A stretch of 64,000 bases of DNA, from contig NC_003155.5 of the NCBI RefSeq assembly GCF_000009765.2, positions 8,246,001 through 8,310,000 of the forward strand, given 5' to 3'. Below, piece by piece: positions 1-9,633 of the stretch (within the stretch, counting starts at the first letter, position 1; each line of letters starts with the position of its first letter). Both the position numbers and the translations under genes were made by a program. The notes beneath the pieces were generated by a model that was given only the letters and a program-made list of their open reading frames with translations, was not told where the DNA came from and made no database searches. Source of the stretch: Streptomyces avermitilis MA-4680 = NBRC 14893 (GTDB lineage Bacteria; Actinomycetota; Actinomycetes; Streptomycetales; Streptomycetaceae).

Positions 1-141
1 CATGGTACCTGCGGGGCCGTCGCCTGCCGAAGGGTGCCGCACAGGCCGTTTGACGAGGTGGGAGCAGATGGGGCGCACTGCGCATGGTGACCGAGGGTGA
101 GCGAATCACGTCTCCCGGCGCCCGAAATGAGGTGCTCAGGG

Positions 142-213
142 CAAAACGAAGCCCCCGATCACGGGGGAACAATCGGGGGCTTCGCGTCTGGCGGCGGCCT
201 CGAAAGGCCGCTC
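142..213 (-). ncRNA. candidate ~70-nt small RNA
   Basis: A promoter-like pair lies upstream on the minus strand (TTGACC at 249-244, 18-bp spacer, TACGTT at 225-220), and a strong intrinsic terminator ends near 142. A transcript starting near 213 would hold only two hairpins: CGGCCT/AGGCCG around 195-210 and the 13-bp terminator stem. No convincing reading frame fits the interval. It lies downstream of the uridine-kinase-like gene on the same strand, so part of it could also be that gene's 3' UTR. The assignment is inference from promoter plus terminator geometry; no family was recognised. Confidence 0.45.
147..184 (-). terminator. intrinsic terminator
   Basis: A perfect 13-bp stem (147-159 paired with 172-184) with a 12-nt loop is followed on the minus strand by TTTT. 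It ends either the uridine-kinase-like transcript or the short RNA described above. Confidence 0.8.
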
Positions 214-219
214 ATTCAG

Positions 220-249
220 AACGTAAGTCCTGTACGGCCCCCCGGTCAA
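220..249 (-). promoter_or_regulatory. housekeeping-type promoter for the small RNA
   Basis: On the minus strand TTGACC and TACGTT are separated by 18 bp, close to the Streptomyces HrdB consensus (TTGACN, 16-18 bp, TANNNT). It points away from the kinase gene and toward the terminator 35-80 bp downstream, which is what suggests a short independent transcript. Confidence 0.45.
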
Positions 250-298
250 GACGAGTTGGAGCACTTGGAGAAGTTCTCCGGCGGGGGTCTTCACAAGT

Positions 299-952
299 TC
301 AGCACATTGCGGATGGTCCCTCACTGTGCGTGAGATCCTGGTCCGGTCCTGGCGTCCCAGCAGGCCCCGGCAGCACCTCGTACCCCTCCGGACACTGCTG
401 TACCAGAAGGTCGGCGAAGGGCCTGGACGGGTCCCCGGCGAAGTGCCGGCGCTCCGCCTCGACCCACCCGGCCCAGAACTCGCGCTGCGCCTCGCCGTCC
501 CTCTCCCGCCCGCGCGTCCAGGACGCCTCGTGCGGCAGCTCCATCCACAGCAGCCGCGCGAGATACGGACGCAGCGCCCGGCGGCCCGCGCCGACGCCCT
601 CGACGAGGACCACGGGCGCGGGCGGCAGGGCGCGGGCCGGGTCGAAGTCGCGGGTGTGCCAGTTGTAGGGGCGGTAGTGCGCGGGCTCGCCGCGGCCGAG
701 CGGTGCCACCACCTCGCGCAGCAGACGGTCCGTCCACGCGAACAGCTCCTCGTGCGTGGCGATGTCGTCGAGGTGCAGCACGGGCGCGCCGTCGAGTGCC
801 GCGGCCAACCGCCCGGCGAACGTGGACTTTCCGGAGCCCGCGTGCCCGTCGACGCCGACGAGCCGGACGGGGCCGCACGAGGGCGGCAGTCGTCGCAGGC
901 GGGAGGCGAGGTCGTGAATGGTCGTTCCTCGGGGTCGGCGGGGTGTGGGCAT
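299..952 (-). CDS. uridine kinase-like P-loop kinase
   Basis: A 217-aa protein with a P-loop GVDGHAGSGKST (Lys42) near the N-terminus and a LDDIATHEE stretch typical of the uridine kinase/phosphoribulokinase-like NTPase fold. It probably phosphorylates a nucleoside or a small metabolite with ATP in the cytosol; the exact substrate cannot be read from sequence. ATG at 952 is chosen because it gives the compact family length, and an AT-rich TATAGAAT box lies about 25 bp upstream as a possible -10. The C-terminal ~20 residues are low complexity. It is transcribed alone toward the terminator at 147-184. Confidence 0.75.
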   Translation of the reverse strand: MPTPRRPRGTTIHDLASRLRRLPPSCGPVRLVGVDGHAGSGKSTFAGRLAAALDGAPVLHLDDIATHEELFAWTDRLLREVVAPLGRGEPAHYRPYNWHTRDFDPARALPPAPVVLVEGVGAGRRALRPYLARLLWMELPHEASWTRGRERDGEAQREFWAGWVEAERRHFAGDPSRPFADLLVQQCPEGYEVLPGPAGTPGPDQDLTHSEGPSAMC

Positions 953-1165
953 ATTTCAAACGAACATTCTATAGCGGGTGCGAGAAGGCGGATCCGGGTG
1001 TGGCGGCGCGGGGGGATCCGGGGCACGAAATTAGTGTCGCGTTGAACTATGTAGGAAAAGCCTCAACCATTTTTTCTCAGGCTCGCGGTCAAAGGCCCCC
1101 ACGTGTCGGACCAGGCATTCGGCAATCGGCATTCCGCTTCCCCCGCATGCTGAGTAGGGTGCCTG

Positions 1166-2164
1166 GTGCGCAACGGCGTGGCATCGGACGGGGATGGACA
1201 GGGGAGCATGGCCGCGGGGTTATTCGAGGGGCAGTACGTATGGCATCCGGCGGCCGACGACCGCACGCTCGCGAGCGTATGCGTGGATGTGCGCGCCGGG
1301 CGTTATCGGAGCGCGCGCGAAGCGCTCGCCGACACGCGCGACGATTTCGGACTGCGTGCCCATCGCTCGCTGGTCCTCGCCTCGGAGGCGGCCGACTCCG
1401 ACCTCGCGGAGCGCTGGCTGGCCGAGGAGCCCACTCCCGAGGCCGCACTGCTGTGGGCGCGGGTCGCGGTGCTGCGGACGCTGCGTGCCGCCGCCGCCCA
1501 CGACGAGCGCGCCGAGGCGCTGGAGCGCATCGCGCTCACCGCGTGCGAGCGGGCCTCGACGGCGGCCCCGCACGATCCCACGCCCTGGGTGGCCAAGCTG
1601 ACGATGGCCCGGCTGCACGACATCCGCGAGCCGGCCCCGCAGGGGCTGCTCACCGCGCCGGCCGGCCCCTGGCGGCTGTTCTCGCACGTCCTGCGGCTCG
1701 ACCCGTGGAACCGTGAGGCCCACCACCGCTTCCTCGCCTGCTTCTTCACGCGGTACGGCGGCTCGGTGAACGCGGCCTGGGACGTCGCCGCCTTTCTGGG
1801 CCAGCGGGCCCCCGCCACCTCACCGCTGCGCCTGCTGCCCCTGGTCGCCCTCGTGGAGAGCTACAACCCCGCGCAACTGCTGGCCGACCGGGTCTGGGAG
1901 CAGCCCCAGTGGCGCGCCACCGCCCTCGCCATCTACCAGAACTGGCTGCCCGAGACCGCGGGCTACCGCTTCACGCCGGTGCTCGACCTCGCGTATCTCG
2001 CGCACGCCCTGTTGATGGCCCAGCGCGAGTTCGAGGCGCGCGCCGTCTTCATGGCCATGGGGCCCTACGCCTCCCGTATGCCCTGGAGCGTCTTCGGCGA
2101 CCCCGAGGAGCAGCTCTCCCGCGCCCGCCGTTCCTGCGGACTGCCCGTACCCGGAGCCGCCTGA
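1166..2164 (+). CDS. TPR-like alpha-helical hypothetical protein
   Basis: A 332-aa soluble protein rich in Ala, Leu, Arg and Trp, with helical pairs throughout that look like degenerate tetratricopeptide repeats (for example ARVAVLRTLRAAAAHDERAEALERIALTACERA and the DVAAFLGQRAP region). No signal peptide, membrane segment or catalytic motif is visible, and I do not recognise a specific family. GTG at 1166 is preferred because GTAGGG lies about 6 nt upstream; the ATG at 1208 has a G-rich stretch too close to act as a ribosome site. It ends 49 bp before an amino-acid permease on the same strand, so the two may be co-transcribed. Confidence 0.65.
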   Translation: MRNGVASDGDGQGSMAAGLFEGQYVWHPAADDRTLASVCVDVRAGRYRSAREALADTRDDFGLRAHRSLVLASEAADSDLAERWLAEEPTPEAALLWARVAVLRTLRAAAAHDERAEALERIALTACERASTAAPHDPTPWVAKLTMARLHDIREPAPQGLLTAPAGPWRLFSHVLRLDPWNREAHHRFLACFFTRYGGSVNAAWDVAAFLGQRAPATSPLRLLPLVALVESYNPAQLLADRVWEQPQWRATALAIYQNWLPETAGYRFTPVLDLAYLAHALLMAQREFEARAVFMAMGPYASRMPWSVFGDPEEQLSRARRSCGLPVPGAA

Positions 2165-2212
2165 CCCCGCTCACCCCGGTCTCCGGCACCCCCCCCACAG
2201 AAAGGTCAGGTT

Positions 2213-3763
2213 GTGTCAGAACGGATATCAGCGCCCGGTACGTCACATGCGAGAGGACGTGCGGGTGCGGATCCCGGCGCACTCGACGACGATGCGACGC
2301 TGCATGCGATGGGCTATCCGCGCAAGCTCACCCGACGATTTCAGGCGTTCGACAATTTCGCCATCTCCTTCACCATCATCAACATCATCTCGGGCATCTT
2401 CTCGTCCTTCGGATTCGGTATGAACGCGGGCGGGCCGCGCATTCTCGTCTTCGGCTGGATCGGCGTTTCCGTCATGGTGCTGTTCATCGGGGCCGCGATG
2501 GCCGAGGTCGCCTCCGCATATCCGACGAGCGGGGCGCTCTATTTCTCCGCCGGAAAGCTCGCCAAGCGGCACAAGGGCGCCTGGTCCTGGTACACGGGCT
2601 GGCTCAATTTCGTGGGGCAGGTGGGCGGTACGGCCGCCACCGGATACGCGGCCGCCACCTTCATCCAGGCGTTCATCGCCCTGCAATGGTCCTCGTACGA
2701 GCCGACCGCTCACCAGACGGTCCTGATCACGGCGCTGATCATCGCGCTCCAGGGGCTGGCCAACACCTACACCGTGCAGCTCGTCGCCGTCCTCAACCGG
2801 ATCTCCGTGTGGTGGCTCCTGATCGGGCTCGTGGTGATCGTGAGCACCTTGACCGTCATGCCCGACGACCATCAGTCGGCCTCGTTCGTGACGCATTTCG
2901 CGAACAACACCGGTTTCACGAACGGGATTTACGGCGGGATGCTCGGTCTGCTGGTCACCAGTTGGACCTTCACCGGCTTCGACGGCAGTTTCCACATGTC
3001 CGAGGAAACGGTCCGGGCCACGGTCAACGCCCCCAAGGGCATCACACGTGCCATCGGCTATTCGGCGATCACCGGACTGATCCTCATGCTCGCCCTCGTC
3101 TACAGCATTCACGACTATGACCAGGTGGCCGGCTCCTCGGCGCCGCCCGTGCAGATTCTCATCGATGGGCTTGGCATGGGCACTGCAAAGGTGCTGTTGC
3201 TGATCGTCATCGGCGCCATGCTCTTCTGCGGACTGGCCAATCTGACCAGCAACACCCGGCAGATCTTCGCCTTCTCCCGGGACGGCGCGATGCCCGGCTC
3301 CCGCTGGTGGCACACGGTCTCGCCGCGCACCCGTACGCCCGTCAAGGCCGTCTGGCTGGCGGTCGGCTGCTCGCTCGCGCTGGTGCTGCCGGGCTGGTGG
3401 TCCCACACCGCCTTCACCGCCATCGTCAGCGTCAACGTCGTAGGCCTCTTCCTCGCCTACGCCGTGCCGATCTTCCTCAGGCTGCGGCTCGGCGACGAGT
3501 TCCGGGCCGGCCCGTGGAACCTGGGCCGCTGGAGCAGGCCCGTCGGCATCCTCGCCGTGACCTGGATCCTGCTCAGCAGCGTCCTGTTCATGCTGCCGCA
3601 GGCCTCGCCGATCACCGTCGACTCCTTCAACTACGCCCCGATCGCGCTGGCCGTGGTGCTGGTCGTCGCCACGGTGTGGTGGTTCGCCACCGCGCGGCGC
3701 CGCTTCCAGGGGCCGGTCAGCTACGGCCGGCCGGACGAGGTCGCGGCGATGGACCTCGTCTGA
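2213..3763 (+). CDS. APC-family amino-acid permease
   Basis: A 516-aa integral membrane protein with about 12 hydrophobic segments after an N-terminal FDNFAISFTIINIISGIFSSFG stretch, which is the conserved TM1 of amino-acid/polyamine/organocation (APC) transporters of the GABA/choline permease branch. The conserved loop AYPTSGALYFSAGKLA follows TM2. It should import an amino acid, GABA or a related amine across the cytoplasmic membrane; the substrate is not predictable. The GTG start has AAAGGT 9 nt upstream. A 13-bp hairpin follows its stop. Confidence 0.88.
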   Translation: MSERISAPGTSHARGRAGADPGALDDDATLHAMGYPRKLTRRFQAFDNFAISFTIINIISGIFSSFGFGMNAGGPRILVFGWIGVSVMVLFIGAAMAEVASAYPTSGALYFSAGKLAKRHKGAWSWYTGWLNFVGQVGGTAATGYAAATFIQAFIALQWSSYEPTAHQTVLITALIIALQGLANTYTVQLVAVLNRISVWWLLIGLVVIVSTLTVMPDDHQSASFVTHFANNTGFTNGIYGGMLGLLVTSWTFTGFDGSFHMSEETVRATVNAPKGITRAIGYSAITGLILMLALVYSIHDYDQVAGSSAPPVQILIDGLGMGTAKVLLLIVIGAMLFCGLANLTSNTRQIFAFSRDGAMPGSRWWHTVSPRTRTPVKAVWLAVGCSLALVLPGWWSHTAFTAIVSVNVVGLFLAYAVPIFLRLRLGDEFRAGPWNLGRWSRPVGILAVTWILLSSVLFMLPQASPITVDSFNYAPIALAVVLVVATVWWFATARRRFQGPVSYGRPDEVAAMDLV

Positions 3764-3778
3764 CGCACCCGCCCCGGG

Positions 3779-3809
3779 CTCCGGCGTACGGCCTGCCCGT
3801 ACGCCGGAG
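3779..3809 (+). terminator. terminator of the amino-acid permease
   Basis: A perfect 13-bp stem (3779-3791 with 3797-3809) and 5-nt loop begin 16 bp after the permease stop. There is no T-tract, as is common in Streptomyces. Confidence 0.75.
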
Positions 3810-3840
3810 TGGCGGCCCCCAGGCAGTGCCAGTGGTCGGG

Positions 3841-3852
3841 ACCAATATTGGT
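3841..3852. promoter_or_regulatory. perfect 12-bp palindrome upstream of the C39-like protease
   Basis: ACCAATATTGGT is an exact palindrome, AT-rich against a very GC-rich background, 110 bp before the start of the secreted protein gene. The size and placement suit an operator, but no regulator can be named. Confidence 0.4.
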
Positions 3853-3961
3853 GACGCGCCGCGTGCCGAAGTGCTGGCAGAAGTCTGCGTCCGGCGGCCA
3901 TAGTTGGCCCACAGCCGCGCGTCTGAGCTGCCGCTTCCGGACAACTGGGGGTCACCCACCG

Positions 3962-5314
3962 ATGACCAGAGCTTCAGAGCCGTCCCGCAGAACCGTCATC
4001 GCCGCGGCGGTCGCCGTGGCAGCGGTCGGCGCCGCGGGCCCGGCGGCCGCGGCGCCGACCGCCCGGCCGACGAAAGCATCCCCGAACCTCGTGGACAACC
4101 GCGCCTGGACCTCGTACTCCGACTGGCGCGGGGGCACCGCGAAGGGCACCCGGGCCGTCGCGGGCGCCCGCCCCGGCCTGGCGATCGCCACCCCCGCGGG
4201 CCGCACCGACTACACCGACCCGCACACCGGCAGGACCGCCACCTGGGAGTACGCGACCTGGACGTCCCCGGTGCACCGGCTCGCCGTCCCCTCCACCGAG
4301 GTGATCGCCTCCTGGAACGCGCACACCCCGGCCGGCACCTGGCTCCAGGTCGAGCTGACGGGCACCTACTCCGACGGCACCGCCACGCCCTGGTACGTGA
4401 TGGGCCGCTGGGCGGCCGGCGACCAGGACATCCGGCGGACCTCGGTCGACGGCCAGAGCGACGGCAAGAGCAGCATCTGGACGGACACCTTCGCCATCGA
4501 CGACACCGCCTCGGGCCTGCGCCTGGTCTCCTACCGGCTGCGGCTCACGCTGTACCGCACCCCGGGCGGCGGGATCACGCCGACCGTGTGGCGCCTCGGC
4601 GCCATGGGCTCCGACATCCCGGACCGCTTCACCGTGCCCGCCTCGGCGCCGGGGCTCGCCCAGGAGCTGAGGGTCCCGCGCTACTCGCAGGAGATCCACG
4701 CCGGCCAGTACCCCGAGTACGACAACGGCGGCGAGGCCTGGTGCAGCCCCACCTCCTCACAGATGATCATCGAGTACTGGGGCCGCCGGCCCACACCCGG
4801 GCAGCTGGCCTGGGTCGACCCCTCGTACGCCGACCCGCAGGTGTGCCACGCGGCCCGCTTCACCTACGACTACCAGTACGCGGGCTGCGGCAACTGGCCC
4901 TTCAACGCGGCCTACGCCGCGACGTACAAGGACCTCCAGGGCGTGGTGACCCGGCTCGGCTCCCTCGGTGATCTGGAGACGCTGATCGCGGCGGGCATCC
5001 CGGTCATCACGTCCCAGTCGTTCCTCAAGACGGAGCTGACGGGGGCGGGCTACGGCACCTCGGGCCACCTGATGACCGTGATCGGCTTCACCGCCGACGG
5101 CGACGTGATCGCCAACGACCCCGCGTCGCCCGGCGACGACGCGGTCCGGCGGGTCTACCAGCGGCGCGAGTTCGAGAACATCTGGCTGCGCACCAAGCGG
5201 TACAACGCCTCCGGCAAGGTCGTCTCCGGCACGGGCGGCGTCTGCTACCTGTACTTCCCGGCCCATCCCTCCGCGCGCCGGCGCAAGGCGCTCGCGGCGG
5301 TGGGCGTCCGCTGA
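3962..5314 (+). CDS. Tat-exported C39-like cysteine peptidase
   Basis: A 450-aa protein starting with a twin-arginine signal (SRRTVIAAAVAVAAVGAAGPAAAA), so a folded, exported protein. The N-terminal ~240 residues form a beta-rich domain. The C-terminal half is a papain-like peptidase of the C39-like type: EAWCSPTSSQMIIEYW supplies the nucleophile Cys261, SGHLMTVIGF supplies His369, and ND at 385-386 is the third member. The reading frame stays open upstream, but the ATG at 3962 is chosen because it places the RR motif at residues 8-10 and has a GGGGG ribosome site about 10 nt upstream. The substrate is unknown; cell-wall or extracellular protein turnover is likely. Confidence 0.82.
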   Translation: MTRASEPSRRTVIAAAVAVAAVGAAGPAAAAPTARPTKASPNLVDNRAWTSYSDWRGGTAKGTRAVAGARPGLAIATPAGRTDYTDPHTGRTATWEYATWTSPVHRLAVPSTEVIASWNAHTPAGTWLQVELTGTYSDGTATPWYVMGRWAAGDQDIRRTSVDGQSDGKSSIWTDTFAIDDTASGLRLVSYRLRLTLYRTPGGGITPTVWRLGAMGSDIPDRFTVPASAPGLAQELRVPRYSQEIHAGQYPEYDNGGEAWCSPTSSQMIIEYWGRRPTPGQLAWVDPSYADPQVCHAARFTYDYQYAGCGNWPFNAAYAATYKDLQGVVTRLGSLGDLETLIAAGIPVITSQSFLKTELTGAGYGTSGHLMTVIGFTADGDVIANDPASPGDDAVRRVYQRREFENIWLRTKRYNASGKVVSGTGGVCYLYFPAHPSARRRKALAAVGVR

Positions 5315-5319
5315 CGAGG

Positions 5320-5350
5320 GGCGGCCCCCGGGAGAGTACCGGGGGCCGCC
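5320..5350 (+). terminator. terminator of the C39-like peptidase
   Basis: A 12-bp GC stem (5320-5331 with 5339-5350) around a 7-nt loop begins 5 bp after the stop codon. Confidence 0.8.
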
Positions 5351-5452
5351 GCCCCGTGTGACCAAGGTCTCCGCCGCAAAAGCCCTTTCCGGTGGCAAGG
5401 TGGACAGACCGGTGGGGGGGAGTCCATTGCAAGACGACGTCAGCGAGAAGCC

Positions 5453-5593
5453 ATGACCGCAACCTCTGCCACCGCACCCCGCGTCCGCACGGGCGGCCCC
5501 AAGGAAGACGGCCCGAAGATCCTGGAGCACGTCATGGGCTGGACCCTCGTGGTGGTCCTCGCGATGCTCGTCACCCAGCTCGGCCTGCTGTGA
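5453..5593 (+). CDS. 46-aa single-pass membrane peptide
   Basis: A small gene with ATG at 5453 encoding a polar N-terminal half (MTATSATAPRVRTGGPKEDG) and one C-terminal transmembrane helix (WTLVVVLAMLVTQLGLL). GAGAAG lies just upstream of the start. Codon third positions are G/C throughout, as expected for a real Streptomyces gene, and the membrane helix ends exactly at the stop codon. The function is unknown. It lies alone between a terminator and a TetR regulator. Confidence 0.6.
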   Translation: MTATSATAPRVRTGGPKEDGPKILEHVMGWTLVVVLAMLVTQLGLL

Positions 5594-5720
5594 CCTGAGT
5601 GGCCCGCCCCGCGGGGCGTCCCGAACCGCGTCCGGTTCGCCGATCGGAGTCGAACATCCTGGTGATGATGTTCTGACATACTGCCGATGTCCCGCTGGCA
5701 GTTGGAGACTTGGGCCGGAA

Positions 5721-6380
5721 TTGAACAACAGTCAACAGCGCGGCGTGGTGCGCCCCGGGGCACGGGGCACGGACCGCTCTGCCGCGCGTCGCGCCGAACT
5801 CATCGCCATCGGACGGAAGCTGTTCGCCGACACGTCGTACGACGCGTTGTCGATGGACGACATCGCCCGCCAGGCGCACGTCGCCAAAGGGCTGATCTAC
5901 TACTACTTCAAGTCGAAACGCGGCTACTACCTGGCGATCATCGAGGACTCGGTGACCGGCCTGGTCACCCGCGCCGCCGAGGGGCTGGAGCTGCCGCCCG
6001 ACCAGCGGGTGCACCGCACCATCGACGGTTACCTCCGCTACGCCGAGCACAACCAGGCGGCGTACCGCGCGATCATCAGCGGTGGCGTCGGCTTCGACGC
6101 CGAGGTGCAGGCCATACGGGACGGCGTGCGGCAGGCGATGGTCGACGCGATCGCCGAAGGCGCTTACGGGCGCCACGAGATCGCGCCGCTCGCCCGCATG
6201 GGCCTGCTCGGCTGGCTGTGCAGCGTCGAGGGTGCCACCCTCGACTGGACCGGCCGCCCGGAGCTGCCCCGCGACATCATGCGCAAACTGCTGGTCAAGA
6301 TGCTCGGCGGCACCCTGCGCGCCATCGAGGAGCTCGACCCGGCGTATCCGGCACCGCCGGCCGCCCGCCGGGACACCTGA
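5721..6380 (+). CDS. TetR-family regulator
   Basis: A 219-aa protein with an N-terminal TetR helix-turn-helix (AELIAIGRKLFADTSYDALSMDDIARQAHVAKGLIYYYFKSKRGYYLAII, about residues 28-77) and a helical ligand-binding C-terminus. The TTG start at 5721 is the longest supported; GTG at 5745 is an alternative. It is convergent with the chitinase gene. An inverted repeat near 7890, upstream of the acyl-CoA dehydrogenase, is a possible target, because many TetR proteins of this type control acyl-CoA metabolism; that link is inference only. Confidence 0.85.
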   Translation: MNNSQQRGVVRPGARGTDRSAARRAELIAIGRKLFADTSYDALSMDDIARQAHVAKGLIYYYFKSKRGYYLAIIEDSVTGLVTRAAEGLELPPDQRVHRTIDGYLRYAEHNQAAYRAIISGGVGFDAEVQAIRDGVRQAMVDAIAEGAYGRHEIAPLARMGLLGWLCSVEGATLDWTGRPELPRDIMRKLLVKMLGGTLRAIEELDPAYPAPPAARRDT

Positions 6381-6389
6381 GCGAGAGGC

Positions 6390-6408
6390 GGGGGCCGTTC
6401 GGACCCCC
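6390..6408. terminator. shared terminator between TetR gene and chitinase gene
   Basis: GGGGG/CCCCC stem with an inner CC/GG pair and one bulge, located in the 52-bp gap between the convergent stop codons. It can fold on either strand. Confidence 0.55.
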
Positions 6409-6432
6409 ACCTCAAGTGACCTGCTTCGACGG

Positions 6433-7716
<1,284 letters not shown>

Positions 7717-7792
7717 CGTGTCTCCTCGTGGGGGAGAGGGGAGCGTGCGTCGGTTGGCATGAACGCGTAGACGCGCTGGGGACGAAACAGTA

Positions 7793-7830
7793 GGAGGACT
7801 AGACCAGTTGGGTCAATGGTTCGGACCAAT
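7793..7830 (-). promoter_or_regulatory. two DasR-like boxes of the chitinase promoter
   Basis: On the minus strand two 16-bp sites, ATTGGTCCGAACCATT (7830-7815) and ACTGGTCTAGTCCTCC (7808-7793), match the DasR consensus (A-C/G-TGGTCTAGACCA-C/G-T) at most positions. They are 22 bp centre to centre, two helical turns. DasR represses chitinase and GlcNAc genes in Streptomyces; this pair corresponds to the direct repeats known from chitinase promoters. Confidence 0.8.
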
Positions 7831-7886
7831 TTCGCGTCGGAGGCGGCGCGGGGGCCGCTCCCTGGGGCAGGGTGGCTTCTTTTTTG

Positions 7887-7900
7887 AGTGAGCGCTCGTT
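7887..7900. promoter_or_regulatory. palindromic operator-like site upstream of acyl-CoA dehydrogenase
   Basis: AGTGAGCGCTCGTT contains the perfect 8-bp palindrome GAGCGCTC and follows a T-rich stretch. It lies 170 bp before the acyl-CoA dehydrogenase start. The shape is typical of TetR-family operators; the cognate protein is not known. Confidence 0.45.
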
Positions 7901-8071
7901 AACTGGTGACGCGATGCCTCCGATCGGGCATACTCACAGCGCACAGCCGCTGGTCAGCAGCCTCCGTGACCCGGAGGCGGCAGCATCGGCAGTGTCCAGT
8001 GAGACCCGGCGGGGCCGCCCCACCCCAGGTGAGCGTTCGCCGATGTGCCCGACAGGGAGGAGAGCGTCGCC

Positions 8072-9244
8072 ATGCCCGACCGCGCCCCGCAGCCGGTGGA
8101 CCGTCAGCTGCCCACGGATGAGGCCCGGGATCTGATCTCGCTCGTCCGCGACATCGCGCAGCGTGAGATCGCCCCCGAGGCGGCCGAGGGGGAGGACGCC
8201 GGGCACTTCCCGCGCGAAGTCTTCGGACTGCTCTCGGAATCAGGACTCCTCGGCCTGCCCTACGACTCCGAGTACGGAGGCGGCGACCAGCCGTACGAGG
8301 TCTACCTCCAGGCCCTCGAAGAGCTCGCTGCGGCCCGCCTCACCGTCGGCCTCGGTGTCAGCGTCCACACCCTCGCCTGCCATGCGCTCGCCCAGTACGG
8401 CACCAAGGAACAGCAGGTCGAGCACCTGCCCGCGATGCTCGGTGGCGGACTGCTCGGCGCCTACTGTCTCTCCGAGCCGTCATCGGGATCGGACGCGGCC
8501 TCGCTTCGCACGAAGGCGGTGCGGGACGGCGACGACTGGGTGATCACCGGCACCAAGGCGTGGATCACACACGGCGGCATCGCCGACTTCTACACCGTCA
8601 TGGCGCGTACCGGCGGCGAGGGTGCCCGCGGCATCACGGCCTTCCTGGTGCCGGGCGACGCCGAGGGCCTGCACGCGGCGCTGCCCGAGAAGAAGATGGG
8701 CATGAAGGGCTCCCCCACCGCGCAGGTCCACTTCGACGGCGTGCGGGTGTCCGACGAGCGGCGCATCGGCGACGAGGGGCAGGGCTTCGCGATCGCCCTG
8801 TCCGCGCTCGACTCCGGGCGGCTCGGCATCGCGGCCTGCGCCGTCGGCGTCGCCCAGGCGGCCCTCGACGAGGCGGTCGCGTACGCCACCGGGCGGCAGC
8901 AGTTCGGGCGGCCGATCGCCGACTTCCAGGGGCTGCGCTTCATGCTCGCCGACATGGCCACGCAGATCGAGGCGGGCCGGGCGCTCTACCTGGCCGCCGC
9001 CCGGCTGCGCGACGCGGGCCGACCGTTCTCCAAGCAGGCGGCCATGGCCAAGCTGCTGTGCACGGACGCGGCCATGAAGGTGACCACGGACGCGGTCCAG
9101 GTGCTCGGCGGCTATGGCTACACCGCGGACTTCCCGGTCGAGCGCTATATGCGTGAGGCCAAGGTCCTGCAGATCGTCGAGGGGACGAATCAGATCCAGC
9201 GGATGGTCATCGCCCGGCACGTCGCGGGTCCCGACTCGCGCTGA
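8072..9244 (+). CDS. acyl-CoA dehydrogenase
   Basis: A 390-aa flavoenzyme with the full family architecture: N-terminal helical domain, the SEPSSGSDAAS flavin-binding strand, and the C-terminal helical domain with VLGGYGYTADFPVERYMREAKVLQIVEGTNQIQ, where Glu370 is the expected catalytic base. It oxidises an acyl-CoA to the 2-enoyl-CoA, passing electrons to ETF; fatty-acid or branched-chain acyl-CoA breakdown is likely. ATG at 8072 is preferred over the upstream in-frame GTG at 8045 because GGAGGAG lies 9 nt before it. It is monocistronic, ending in a hairpin. Confidence 0.92.
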   Translation: MPDRAPQPVDRQLPTDEARDLISLVRDIAQREIAPEAAEGEDAGHFPREVFGLLSESGLLGLPYDSEYGGGDQPYEVYLQALEELAAARLTVGLGVSVHTLACHALAQYGTKEQQVEHLPAMLGGGLLGAYCLSEPSSGSDAASLRTKAVRDGDDWVITGTKAWITHGGIADFYTVMARTGGEGARGITAFLVPGDAEGLHAALPEKKMGMKGSPTAQVHFDGVRVSDERRIGDEGQGFAIALSALDSGRLGIAACAVGVAQAALDEAVAYATGRQQFGRPIADFQGLRFMLADMATQIEAGRALYLAAARLRDAGRPFSKQAAMAKLLCTDAAMKVTTDAVQVLGGYGYTADFPVERYMREAKVLQIVEGTNQIQRMVIARHVAGPDSR

Positions 9245-9281
9245 GGCGCGTCGCGGTCGTGCGCCGCGCTCTGCGGGCCGT

Positions 9282-9301
9282 GGGGCGCGCCGAGGCGCCC
9301 C
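9282..9301 (+). terminator. terminator after acyl-CoA dehydrogenase
   Basis: GGGGCGC (9282-9288) pairs perfectly with GCGCCCC (9295-9301) around a 6-nt loop, 38 bp after the stop codon. Confidence 0.6.
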
Positions 9302-9354
9302 GCGGGCCTGAAGTGCGCTGAGGGGCGGTGTGCGGGGCCGGGACCGGCCGGGGC

Positions 9355-9633
9355 TCAGGCGTCCGCCGGAGGGGTCCGGCCGGCGCCGAACTGGCCCAGC
9401 CCGACCGGGGGTGCCGCCAGGCGGACCCACTCCGGGTCGTGACGGCCCGGGAGCGTGCGCCCTCCGTCGGCCCATGTCCGCATCAGGGCGCGGTAGATGG
9501 GCGGGTCGACGGGCTGCGGCGGCCGCAGCGGAACCGATTCTGCCGGTGCCGGAACGAGTACCCGACGCCGACGCCCGGTCGCTGGATAGGTGGAAGTCAT
9601 ACCCGGGCAACGCGCGGGCGGCGGCCGGGTCAC
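9355..9633 (-). CDS. small hypothetical protein
   Basis: Up to 92 aa from GTG at 9633, or 81 aa from ATG at 9600 (MTSTYPATGRRRR). The core PPQPVDPPIYRALMRTWADGGRTLPGRHDPEWVRLAAPP has protein-like composition, with aromatic and acidic residues placed as in a folded small domain, and GC-rich third positions. No membrane segment or metal motif is visible, and no family was recognised. It is convergent with the acyl-CoA dehydrogenase gene. Confidence 0.5.
   Translation of the reverse strand: MTRPPPARCPGMTSTYPATGRRRRVLVPAPAESVPLRPPQPVDPPIYRALMRTWADGGRTLPGRHDPEWVRLAAPPVGLGQFGAGRTPPADA

Noticed and set aside
97..333. A 78-aa plus-strand frame near the left end
   Set aside because: It crosses the terminator hairpin and the minus-strand promoter; no ribosome site and mixed codon use.
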